Source: Eledone cirrhosa
Lineage: Eukaryota; Mollusca; Cephalopoda; Octopoda; Eledonidae
DNA: 64,000 nt
Direction: 5' to 3'
Assembly (NCBI GenBank): GCA_964016885.1
Contig: OZ024741.1
Span: 32,881,677 to 32,945,676, forward strand
The notes below the pieces were generated by a model. That model was not told where the DNA came from. It saw only the letters and a program-made list of their open reading frames with translations, and searched no databases. The position numbers and the translations under genes are program-made. This document shows positions 56,889 through 64,000 of the stretch, in pieces (positions within the stretch are counted from its first letter, which is position 1; each line of letters begins with the position of its first letter).

Positions 56889-57037
56889 AACAACTGGTTC
56901 TTTTTTTCAAATACCACTTTGGAAGAAGAATCAGGATGAGGAGAGAGGTGCTGCACCCCAGCAAGTTTTATGAAAGGTGGGTGAAAGTGGCGAGAATGGC
57001 CCGAGTGAATGGGCCTTCTCTCTATATCACCCTGTAG
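56889..57037 (+). pseudogene. C-terminal remnant of LINE ORF2 (copy B)
   Basis: About 49 codons remain, in frame, from QQLVLFFKYHF to the TAG at 57035-57037. The segment includes RRIRM, LHPSKFYERWV and GPSLYITL, which align with the end of ORF2 in copy C (LHPSKFTERWV, GPSLFISL). It helps show that copy A carries a 2-bp deletion in this part, since B keeps the frame that A lost. No catalytic part is present. Confidence 0.93.
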
Positions 57038-57276
57038 GTTGAGGAAAAGGAGGAGGAGAGGAAAGGAGTACAAACTCTTCGTACTCCTGGAGTAGAGGGT
57101 TGCACATTTTTTCGGGGGTATGTGTTACCCATATGAACTGTCTCCCCCTATTGGGGAAAATCGACTAACTTTTTAAATTGCAGTTGTGATAACATTTTAC
57201 ACATTTTTATTGTATGTAAACTTCCCCCTTTGTATTTGTCCCCTTCTTTTGTGCCCCTGTGGCTAATAAAGAAACA
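57038..57276 (+). promoter_or_regulatory. 3'UTR of LINE copy B with the same two hairpins
   Basis: Hairpin 1 pairs GGGTTGCACA (57097-57106) with TGTGTTACCC (57121-57130). One position is a T-T mismatch and one a G-U wobble, but pair 7 is C-G where copy A has T-A. Hairpin 2 is CCCC-TATT-GGGG at 57145-57156. AATAAA is at 57265-57270. Confidence 0.75.

Positions 57277-57328
<52 letters not shown>
57277..57328 (+). repeat. (TATC)13 microsatellite tail of copy B
   Basis: Thirteen TATC units follow GAAACA of copy B. The sequence then reads TCTCTTTCTGTCTGACG, which I take as the start of copy C. No target-site duplication can be told apart from the microsatellite itself. Confidence 0.96.
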
Positions 57329-57329
<1 letters not shown>

Positions 57330-57635
57330 CTCTTTCTGTCTGACGTGTGGAATATCGCCGGTAAGTTTTTTGTTGATTTCTATGCAAAAAACCGATCTAA
57401 TTGTTTGAAAAAAATACAACACTCTGTAGATTAACCCCCAAGCTGAATTGTCAGCTGGGTGGTAATCCCATGTTTCGCCCCTGTAGGGGCGAACATTTTA
57501 TTTAAAAAAATTTGTTTTAAAATATCAGATTTTACAAAGTAAAAAAACTTGAGCAACACTAGAACGCTGGAGAACGTTAATAGAGAAAAGAGACAGAAAG
57601 AGGCAGATATTAACGTTATATCTGCTTCTGCTGCT
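57329..57635 (+). promoter_or_regulatory. 5'UTR of LINE copy C with two adjacent hairpins
   Basis: No recognised protein is encoded before the first in-frame ATG of ORF1 at 57636. Two perfect inverted repeats lie close together: AGCTGA-ATTG-TCAGCT at 57441-57456, and TTCGCCCC-TGTA-GGGGCGAA at 57474-57493. LINE 5'UTRs usually carry an internal promoter, and some fold into structured RNA; which applies here is unknown. I found no clear core promoter motif. The open frame of ORF1 extends upstream to 57543 without an ATG, so a non-AUG start or a lesion near the start cannot be excluded. Confidence 0.55.
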
Positions 57636-59433
57636 ATGGACGTTACCATAGATACAACTGTTACAAAAGAAAAAAATATATCAACATTTGAAAATTTTAC
57701 AATTTCTACCGCCGAAGCGGAGAAAAATGACAATAACACACAGGAAAACACGGCAAAAAAACCCATTGACATACATACACATGAAAAAGACATCAACAAC
57801 TCTACAGGTACATCTACACATAAAATTTCCAACAACGATAACATCATTATCAACAACATCACACAAAAAAAGAAAATGTCTTTCGCTGACACAGTCAACA
57901 AGAAACAAGATTTTATAAATCTTGATATCTCCAACGCAAGAGATATGCTCCAGCAAGGGAGAAAATTTGTAACTTTCGAAGAAAGAGGTGGGTTTAGAAT
58001 TAACTCACCCTTTGAAATAAAGGAAGACACAAACCGCCGATCAGTCACTTTTAGGAATGTGTCAAATTCGTCAAGAAAACCGACATTTGTTAATCAGTCA
58101 GATATAGAAGATTCTTTCAAGGAGATTCTAGGAAATGTCGATTTTCTCCAGCGAGGAAAACAGTATGGAAGTGTTTCCGTACTATTTAAAAGCGAGGCAT
58201 TGGCCCCAAAAAACTCTGTGACACCAATAGTGTCAAAAGCATACACCTTTTTCCCTACATACATGGGGAAAAGGACACACAAAAAAAATAAAAATAAAAA
58301 ACATACCTCCAAGCATTAACATCTGGTGGATCTTGACTGGCTTCGTAGAGCCAGAAACAGACATAATACTTTCGATACGAAAATCCATTCGATAAAGGTG
58401 GGCGGGCACCGATTTGGAGATTCTGTTGCAAATGAAACCGGAGAGAATCTCCAAAATACCCGAAAGAGTCGTTATTGATAATAACAACAAAATAAACATT
58501 TCGGTAGAAGGACGAAAATTTCACTGCTTTCGCTGTGGTAGCACATCTCACCTAATAGCCTCTTGTCCACAAACACACAACAACAGCATCATAGAAAAAA
58601 CGATATTACCAACACCAACACCAAAACAACCACCACCACCACCACCACAAGTACAACGACAGACGAAACGAGCAACCACACCAAAACAAACAGACACTCA
58701 ACCAACAACAACAGAAAAAACAGAGACAACACCCCTGAAGAACACATCCCCACTCCATCCCACTCCATCAAACACTACCACAAACACACATACCGAAACA
58801 CCCCCACCACCACACAACATACCCTTACCCCACACATCTGACGATGATTATTCATCGACGGATGAAGCTGCTTCTCCTTCTTTAAGTGAAGAAGAGGGAG
58901 AACCGCGGAAATCCAAAAAACAAAAAAAGAGACACCACAAAACCCCCAAAACTCCAATCACCAACACCAACACACACCCACAGACACAAACAACAACACA
59001 AACAACACCACAGTCAAACATCCCCCTATCAGCAAAACCAGCACCAACACCACCCCAAACACAAGCACCCACCATAAAAAGAAAACTCCCGGATGAACAA
59101 CAAACTAAAACAATACAACAAAAACACAAACAACAATACGCATACATCAACACAAACAACAAGAGTTTGATGAAGGTCATCTCCCAAAACCCCAAGGTGG
59201 AGACGGAGGGCAAAACTTTCGTCAAGGCAGAATCGTCTCCACACCTTAAACTTATAAGGGTTTCTATGGAAACCTATAAAGACCTGAAAATTAAATTTTC
59301 ACAGGACGTGGGCAACCCCTGCCACAAACCCATCAACCGCGTCCTGTTGAAATGTTTCCCCACCCCACCCAACACCCCATCCAGCACCCAAATGGAGATT
59401 GAACAACCCGATCTCCAGGAAACGAAAAGGTAA
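57636..59433 (+). pseudogene. ORF1 of LINE copy C: zinc-knuckle RNA-binding protein, frameshifted
   Basis: The first in-frame ATG at 57636 has G at -3 and +4. The N-terminal ~200 residues are polar, rich in N, T, K and D, and match no family I know. A conserved segment follows (SVTPIVSKAYTFFPTYMGKR, then NIPPSINIWWILTGF), which by position and style resembles the RRM-like part of other LINE ORF1 proteins; that is inference. The zinc knuckle CFRCGSTSHLIASC (C-x2-C-x4-H-x4-C) lies at about 58530-58571. A linker of some 200 residues, rich in T, P, Q and N, spans about 58575-59160. The C-terminal block (PHLKLIRVSMETYKDLKIKF) ends in QETKR at the TAA 59431-59433. Lesions: a frameshift in the A-rich tract near 58265-58290 and a TAA at 58393-58395. 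ORF2 starts 41 nt downstream. Confidence 0.85.
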
Positions 59434-59474
59434 GTGCACCTTTCGTCCTTTTTCTCCAACTTTTCTTCACCAAC

Positions 59475-62400
59475 ATGGCTGGTTTACGAGTTGGAACCGT
59501 GAATGTGCGTGGCCTAGGGATGTCCTGGAAACAGGGCCAACTTTTAAACGACCTTAGGTCACACAGTATGGATGTGATAGCCATCACCGAGTCCAGAATC
59601 CACAACAGGCAGCAACTAACCCCCAACTTCGACGACTTTGAGATCTACGCATCTCTCTGTCAGCCAGGAGGTGGAGGTGGAGTGGCTGTCATGTTTCGGA
59701 AGAACCTGGACGTCGGAGTACAGCAAGTACACTTGGACCCGGAGGGTAGACTGGTAGTCCTAGACGTGAACAGTATCGGAGGTGGAGCCTTCAGACTGGT
59801 GGCCGTTTATGCCCCGACCGGGCAATCGCAATCACGGCCAGACTTCTTTAAGCGTCTAGAGTCTTTTCTGGGAACGTCTCGCTCCTTACTTTTAATGGGG
59901 GACTGGAATGGTATCCTAGACGCACGATGGGACTACGTGGTAGCATGTCCCAGTAGAGCGGGGTGCAACAGCCTCAAAACTTTAATCGGCCAATTCCAAC
60001 TGGCCGATAGGTATCGACTGGATTTCCCGACTGCACCACAGTGGACGTGGGTAAACCGCAGTGGGACATCTAGATCGTATTTAGATAGGTTCTTCATTAG
60101 AGAAAGGGACAAGGATATGTTAAGCTGTCCACGAATGCACATGGTTGCCTATTCAGATCACAAGTTAGTCGTCTGCTTAGTCAACCGTGATAGAATACAT
60201 AGACAGGGTCCCGGATACTGGAAGCTGAACGTGTCGTTGCCGGCACGTAAAGCTTACAGTGAACGGATAAGTAGACTAGTCAAGCAACAGTTAACGGGAG
60301 CCATCGTCAACAATAGATGGTGGTACTCTCTCAAGAAAGCAATTAGAATAGAATCGATAGGGTATAGCAGAGAGTTAGCCTTAGAGAAAAACAGAATAGA
60401 AAGAGAACTAGTAGCCAAGGTAGAGGAGGCACTTAGAAGTGGCAACGATACTAGAGTGTTAGCGTCGAGAACGGCACTGGACCAGTTCTTCGATGCGAAA
60501 CACGAAGGCTGCGTCGTCAGAAGCAAAACACGTGCTCTAGGAAACGAAGGAGCGAAAGCTGTCAGCTGGGCCCGAGTGGCGGAGGCAAAAAGTGGCAACA
60601 AGTTCACGATTCGGTCTTTGAAAGACCAAAACGGACGCGTGCTACTTGACCCCAAGCAAATGTGCGCGGCCTTTCAGCGGCACTTTGCGCGACTGTTTGA
60701 GCAGAACGACGGTGAGCCGAACGGGGCAATGGCTTTAGTTCATACCGCGACGGCCTGCCGCGTCTCTCGAACACGGACGCCGAGTTCTGCGAAAGACCGA
60801 TCACAGACACTGAGATACGGGACGCTCTGGGCCGCTGCGGGAAACGCAAGTCACCCGGTCTAGATAGTCTACCCTACGAATTTTACATAGGCATGCCGGA
60901 CTTGTTCTCTGGCGTCCTCGAAGCCGTCTACTGCAATTGGCAGCAGAACGGGAGAATTCTCAGTTCTGCAGGCAAGGGCGTAGTAACGCTGATCAGGAAA
61001 GACGAGAACAAGGGGGACGAAATTAACAACTTCAGGCCCATAACTCTGCTCAACACAGAGTTAAAGATTTTGGCCAAGGTGCTAGCGACGAGGTTGGCGC
61101 TTGTCGTCGAGAACCTGGTCGGGAAAGTGCAAACGTGTGCAATCCCGACCAGGTCCATACACGACAACCTCCACCTCATGCGATACATCATAGAGAGGGT
61201 GGGTAGTAAACCCGGCTTCGGTGGGGCTCTGATCAACTTGGATCAGTCTAAGGCATTCGATAGGGTCGACCATCGATACTTGGAAGCGGTTCTCAAGGCG
61301 GCCGGTTTCGGTCCCGTGTTCAGAGGATGGATCGAGGCGATGCACACCAGCATCTGCTCGAGGGTCAAGGTGAACGGCTACCTATCGGAGCCGTTCGCAA
61401 TCACGCGTTCCATTCGACAAGGATGTCCTCTCTCCTCCATTCTGTATGTATTGACTCTAGAGCCACTACTGCGGAAATTGGAGCTGTTGCAGGGCATCCC
61501 CCTAGAACCGGGGCTGCGCAAAGCGGCGTCGGCTTATGCCGACGACGTGACAGTAATGGTGTCGAGCACCTCGGAAATCGGGGTGATCGGCAACATACTG
61601 AAAGAATACGAAACGCTGACGGGAGCAAAACTAAACCCAGACAAGTCTGTCGGTTTGCAACTCGGTACGTGGAGAGGCAAACCGATGACATCCGACAGCG
61701 TCGTTGGACGCTGGACGGACGGACCGGTGAAATTGCTCGGGGTCTGATTCGGTCCAGACCTCCAGGTGGAGAAAAACTGGAACGAGCTCACGGCCAAGAT
61801 GTTTGCACTCACTCAGAAGTGGGCAGAGTGCAAACTGTCCTTGAAAGGTCGAGCGGAGGTGGCGAACACTTTCATAGCGTCCGTCATCTACTACCGCTTG
61901 ACTGTCGTGCCTTGTCCCCGTGAACACCTCGCCAAGATGGAACGCATGCTCTTCCAGTTTCTGTGGAAGAAAAGGCTCCGCTGGTGAGGAGATCCGTCTG
62001 CTGTCAGCACCCTTCCAACGGAGGGCTGGGAATGCCGTGGCTGATGATGCGCAAACATGCGCTGAGGCTGCGGCATCTCCAGGTATTCCTCACCGACACC
62101 CAACCGGTGTGGGCACCGTTTGTGAGACAGGCTTTCCCACAGCTCGTCTCGCTAACGGAGCTGCAGTCCTGGGTGAAGAAAAGACCGAAAACGATGGGCG
62201 CCTGGCACATTGAATGCGCTCAGGCGCTCACAGTCCTTTGGCAAGCGGGCGCAGCAATCAGTGGAGACTCCACCTCGACATTCTATAGAGGGATTGTACG
62301 TTACAAGGACGACGACGTGCTCGGAGAGACTCTGGGCGTCGAAGACGATGAGCTCACCAGTATGTTTGGTAGGACTTTCCACCCGGGACCTATGGACAAC

Positions 62401-62919
62401 TTCCAGAGGTCCCTGGCCTGGCAGTGCTACCGAGGAGCTCTACCGGTTCGTGACAAGATCTACAGGCACGGACGCCCTGGCAGGGATCCTTCCAAGAGGA
62501 CGTGTCCAAGATGTGCTCAGGACATTGAAACAGTTCTGCACGCAATTGTACACTGCCCGGGCGTAAGCGACCTGTGGAACTATGCAGAACAACTGCTGTC
62601 GCGTATGGGACAAATACAGTTGACTGCCGAGTCCATAGTAAGGATCAAACCGCAAGACTCTTTCAAAAACGAAAGAGAGGCGGTTTTCCTCTGTACGGTG
62701 GCTATGGTGAAAGAAGTTATATGGTGGACGAGGTTGAGAGGACTGAGGACAGATGCCTTTCTCTCCGGACAACAATTGATTCCCTTCTTTAAGTATCACT
62801 TTAGAAGGAGAATCAGGGTGGAGAGAGAGGCACTGCACCCCAGTAAATTTACTGAAAGGTGGGTGAATGAAGCGAAAATGGCCCGAGTGATTGGACCTTC
62901 TCTGTTTATAAGCCTGTAG
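59475..62919 (+). pseudogene. ORF2 of LINE copy C: APE endonuclease + reverse transcriptase, three lesions
   Basis: The full length would be about 1,148 codons. The ATG at 59475 sits in CACCAACATGG, a strong context. APE endonuclease (residues about 5-235): NVRGLG (Asn 10), TESRI (Glu 39), VYAPTG, GDWN (142-145), SYLDR (201-205), SDHK (227-230); all expected catalytic residues are present. A linker with GPGYWKLN follows. Reverse transcriptase: SPGLDSLPYEFY, RPITLLNTELK, TRSIHDN, LDQSKAFDRVD (61238-61270), RQGCPLSS, YADD (61535-61546), GAKLNPDKS. The C-terminal motif C-x2-C-x8-H-x4-C (62503-62556) is typical of LINE reverse transcriptases (zf-RVT type). Lesions: frameshift near 60737; TGA at 61745-61747 where copy A has Trp; 1-bp deletion near 61970. 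The end is TAG 62917-62919. No RNase H domain is seen. Confidence 0.93.
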
Positions 62920-63152
62920 GTTGAGGAAGAGAGCAAAAGGAAGAAAGGAGCACTTGCACAACACGCTCCTCGAGTTGAGGGTTGTTCTATCGACGGGGTA
63001 TTAAACAACCCATTTGTGGCGCCTCCCCCCTATTGGGGATTTCGATTGTTGAAATTGTTTGTTTTTATATTTTTTACACGACTGTATGTAAAATCCCCGG
63101 CATGTCTTTGTATTGTCCCCTTTCTTGTTGCGCCCTTGTGGCTAATAAAGAA
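62920..63152 (+). promoter_or_regulatory. 3'UTR of LINE copy C with hairpins and AATAAA
   Basis: Hairpin 1 pairs GGGTTGTT (62979-62986) with AACAACCC (63004-63011); pair 8 is T-A where copy A has A-T, so pairing is kept by a double change. Hairpin 2 is CCCC-TATT-GGGG at 63027-63038. The last conserved stretch, CTTGTGGCTAATAAAGAAA, is shared with A and B apart from a base or two, and contains AATAAA at 63144-63149. Confidence 0.75.
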
Positions 63153-63162
63153 ATCTATCTAT
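63153..63162 (+). repeat. Short (ATCT)2 tail of copy C
   Basis: ATCTATCTAT follows the conserved 3' end of copy C, then non-repeat sequence starts with TAGAATCTTC. It is much shorter than the tails of A and B. Confidence 0.8.
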
Positions 63163-63286
63163 TAGAATCTTCACAACTCTGCGAAATTATCTGTGTGAGT
63201 GGGAATTCTTGGAAATTGGATTCCATTTAGTAAAAACACTTAGCTTAAGGCGTGACAGGAAATAAGGTGTGAATAGGTCAGCAACG
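63163..63286. other. 124 bp of non-repeat sequence between copies C and D
   Basis: I see no gene, known motif or repeat in this stretch. It is the only DNA in the window that I cannot assign to the satellite or to a retroelement, so it is the best candidate for host flanking sequence. It is also the place to look for target-site duplications of C and D. Confidence 0.6.
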
Positions 63287-63304
63287 AACAACAACAACAA
63301 CAAC
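63287..63304 (-). repeat. (TTG)6 tail of copy D, seen as (AAC)6 on the + strand
   Basis: Six perfect AAC units on the + strand directly follow, in element orientation, the conserved 3' end of copy D. Tail position and length match a LINE microsatellite tail. The repeat unit differs from the TATC tail of the neighbouring family. Confidence 0.9.
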
Positions 63305-63546
63305 AGCAATTTCTCTATTGGCTACAAGAGCCGACATATAGAGGAAAATACAAAAGACAGGGACCGTGGATTTTGCAATGAAATTAAGTAAAAAAAAAAT
63401 AACAGATCACAATAAACAACAAAATATACTTCCCCCAATGAGGTGAGTAACACCCAATAGTGACTCAGGAACCCCACCAATCTTAAACCCCCATACTCTT
63501 CAGGAGCACCATCGGAAGGTGCGCCCTCCTCGCCAAACTAGCTAGC
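63305..63546 (-). promoter_or_regulatory. 3'UTR of LINE copy D
   Basis: This lies between the ORF2 stop and the (TTG)6 tail. A hairpin with stem GCACC/GGTGC and a 7-nt loop sits at 63506-63522, about 25 nt after the stop, roughly where hairpin 1 lies in copies A-C but of different sequence. ACCTCATTGGGG near 63430-63445 matches the second hairpin region of the other copies, with a weaker stem. It has AATAGA in place of AATAAA near the tail. Confidence 0.6.
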
Positions 63547-63999
63547 CTACAGGTGCATGTTCAGAGTAGGCCCATTCACTACATTCAACCAACTTTTCAC
63601 AAATGTACTGGAGACCACCCTGAACTTTCTTTCCAAGTAGAACTTGAAAAAATTGATGAGGGGTTGGCCGAAGGGGAGAGTGTCTGTCTTCAGTCCTTTT
63701 AGTCTGGTCCACCCAACAACCTCTTCGTCACAGCCACCAGACAGACGAAAACTGCCTGCCCCTCTCAGCCAAAAGAAGGTGGTGAGGCGATCTTTATGTT
63801 GGATTTGTTCGATAGCCGAATCCGTACTAAACGCGATAATAGTCGCATTTGCATGCCTGACGAGTTTATCAAGAACTGGAGGTGGTCCTGGGAACAAAGA
63901 AACGAGCTGCAGAATGACTTGTCTCACAAACCGCGACCACAGCTGTTCACCCTTTAGGATTATCTGGAATCTTCCGTGGATTATGTTGGAAAATGAACC
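63547..63999 (-). CDS. Partial ORF2 C-terminus of LINE copy D
   Basis: The frame is open from the window edge to the TAG at 63547-63549 (151 codons), with no internal stop. It is incomplete at its N-terminal end because the gene runs out of the window. Matching segments to ORF2 of copies A and C are VGWTRLKGLKTDT (versus IWWTRLKGLRSDT), LINFFKFYLERKFRV (versus LIRFFKYHFGRRIRM) and the ending GPTLNMHL (versus GPSLYISL). No catalytic motif falls within the window. The absence of stops over 151 codons suggests that D may be less decayed than A or C, but this is a short sample. Confidence 0.8.
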   Translation of the reverse strand, partial: GSFSNIIHGRFQIILKGEQLWSRFVRQVILQLVSLFPGPPPVLDKLVRHANATIIAFSTDSAIEQIQHKDRLTTFFWLRGAGSFRLSGGCDEEVVGWTRLKGLKTDTLPFGQPLINFFKFYLERKFRVVSSTFVKSWLNVVNGPTLNMHL

Positions 64000-64000
64000 T

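Larger units (their letters stand above)
56889..57328 (+). mobile_element. LINE copy B, severely 5'-truncated 3' fragment
   Basis: Starting directly after the (TATC)8 tail of copy A, this piece repeats the last part of ORF2, the 3'UTR and the tail of the same family. It begins at the QQL codons of the QQL..FFKYHF segment and ends in (TATC)13. Similarity to the matching part of A is high by eye, with many single-base differences, so it is a separate insertion and not an assembly copy of A. Extreme 5' truncation is typical of target-primed reverse transcription. Confidence 0.93.
57329..63162 (+). mobile_element. LINE copy C (Tx1-like), near full length, about 5.8 kb
   Basis: This is the most complete copy: a 5'UTR, ORF1 (zinc knuckle), ORF2 (APE endonuclease, reverse transcriptase, C-terminal zinc motif), a 3'UTR with AATAAA (63144-63149) and a short (ATCT)2 tail. 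It begins right after the (TATC)13 tail of copy B. The 5' boundary is inferred from where the microsatellite ends, since no second full-length copy is available to define it. ORF1 has one frameshift and one stop; ORF2 has two frameshifts and one stop. Catalytic motifs are otherwise kept, so it decayed less than copy A. Differences from A are many across the coding parts, so A and C are distinct, fairly old insertions. Confidence 0.9.
63287..64000 (-). mobile_element. 3' end of a divergent related LINE (copy D), minus strand, partial
   Basis: Read on the - strand, this is the end of ORF2, a 3'UTR and a (TTG)6 tail; it continues beyond the right edge. The last bases before the tail read CTTGTAGCCAATAGAGAAA, close to CTTGTGGCTAATAAAGAAA in copies A-C, and the 3'UTR has ACCTCATTGGGG at the place of the CCCC-TATT-GGGG hairpin. 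The protein end is related but far more diverged than A, B and C are from one another. It is thus another lineage of the same LINE group, with a different tail. Confidence 0.85.

Noticed and set aside
57329..57430. A self-cleaving ribozyme at the 5' end of copy C, as in some LINEs
   Set aside because: I could not find the nested pairing of an HDV-like fold at the start of the element.
57431..58048. 205-codon minus-strand open frame
   Set aside because: It is antisense to the conserved ORF1 of copy C; its hydrophobic look comes from reading an A-rich coding strand backwards.
58589..59244. Several minus-strand open frames rich in Val, Leu and Cys
   Set aside because: They are shadows of the T/P/Q-rich linker of ORF1, whose biased codons remove stops on the other strand.
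57636..62919. An active, autonomous LINE
   Set aside because: Copy C has a frameshift and a stop in ORF1 and two frameshifts and a stop in ORF2. Sequencing error could explain a few of them, but not all lesions of A and C.
51983..63162. LTR retrotransposon or retrovirus, suggested by the gag-like CCHC knuckle
   Set aside because: There are no long terminal repeats, protease, integrase or RNase H; the endonuclease is of the APE type and the 3' ends are microsatellite tails.

Overview
This is a eukaryotic, almost certainly animal, nuclear window with no bacterial or host protein-coding gene that I can recognise. It has two parts. Bases 1 to about 51,982 are one uninterrupted AT-rich tandem array (minisatellite/satellite) built from an 18-bp unit (CAGTATATATGTGTCTTA) and a 20-bp form carrying one extra TA, plus rarer 16-, 22- and 24-bp forms and point variants. 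The array is open at the left edge of the window, so its full length is unknown. Rare variant units act as markers. They show that the array grew by duplication of multi-kilobase blocks: 4,262-bp spacing near 4.6-11 kb; 1,366 + 2,044 = 3,410 bp near 11.7-22.7 kb; 3,119 bp near 22.8-28.6 kb; and 8,132 bp (3,840 + 4,292) near 32.9-49.2 kb. The very long open frames here are read-through of a repeat that has no stop codon in any + strand frame; they are not genes.

Bases about 51,983 to 63,162 hold three copies of one non-LTR (LINE) retrotransposon family in head-to-tail order on the + strand. Copy A (51,983-56,888) is 5'-truncated inside ORF1 and heavily decayed. Copy B (56,889-57,328) is only the last 3' piece. 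Copy C (57,329-63,162) is nearly full length, with a 5'UTR, ORF1, ORF2, a 3'UTR and a short tail. ORF1 carries a CCHC zinc knuckle. ORF2 carries an APE-type endonuclease, a reverse transcriptase with a YADD box and a C-terminal Cys/His zinc motif. This layout and the reverse transcriptase blocks point to the L1/Tx1 superfamily, most likely the Tx1 group. Every copy is broken by frameshifts or stops. The copies end in AATAAA followed by (TATC)n, and each downstream copy starts directly at the (TATC)n tail of the one before.

After 124 bp of unremarkable sequence, the right end (63,287-64,000) is the 3' end of a fourth, clearly related but divergent element (D) on the - strand. Its tail is (TTG)n instead of (TATC)n.

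The most interesting signals are: a 3'UTR stem-loop kept in all three + strand copies with compensatory base changes; the microsatellite-joined head-to-tail cluster, which suggests insertion into or priming from (TATC)n; the tail change between related families; the layered block structure of the satellite; and the abrupt satellite-to-LINE boundary with no satellite on the far side. The species cannot be fixed from this window.
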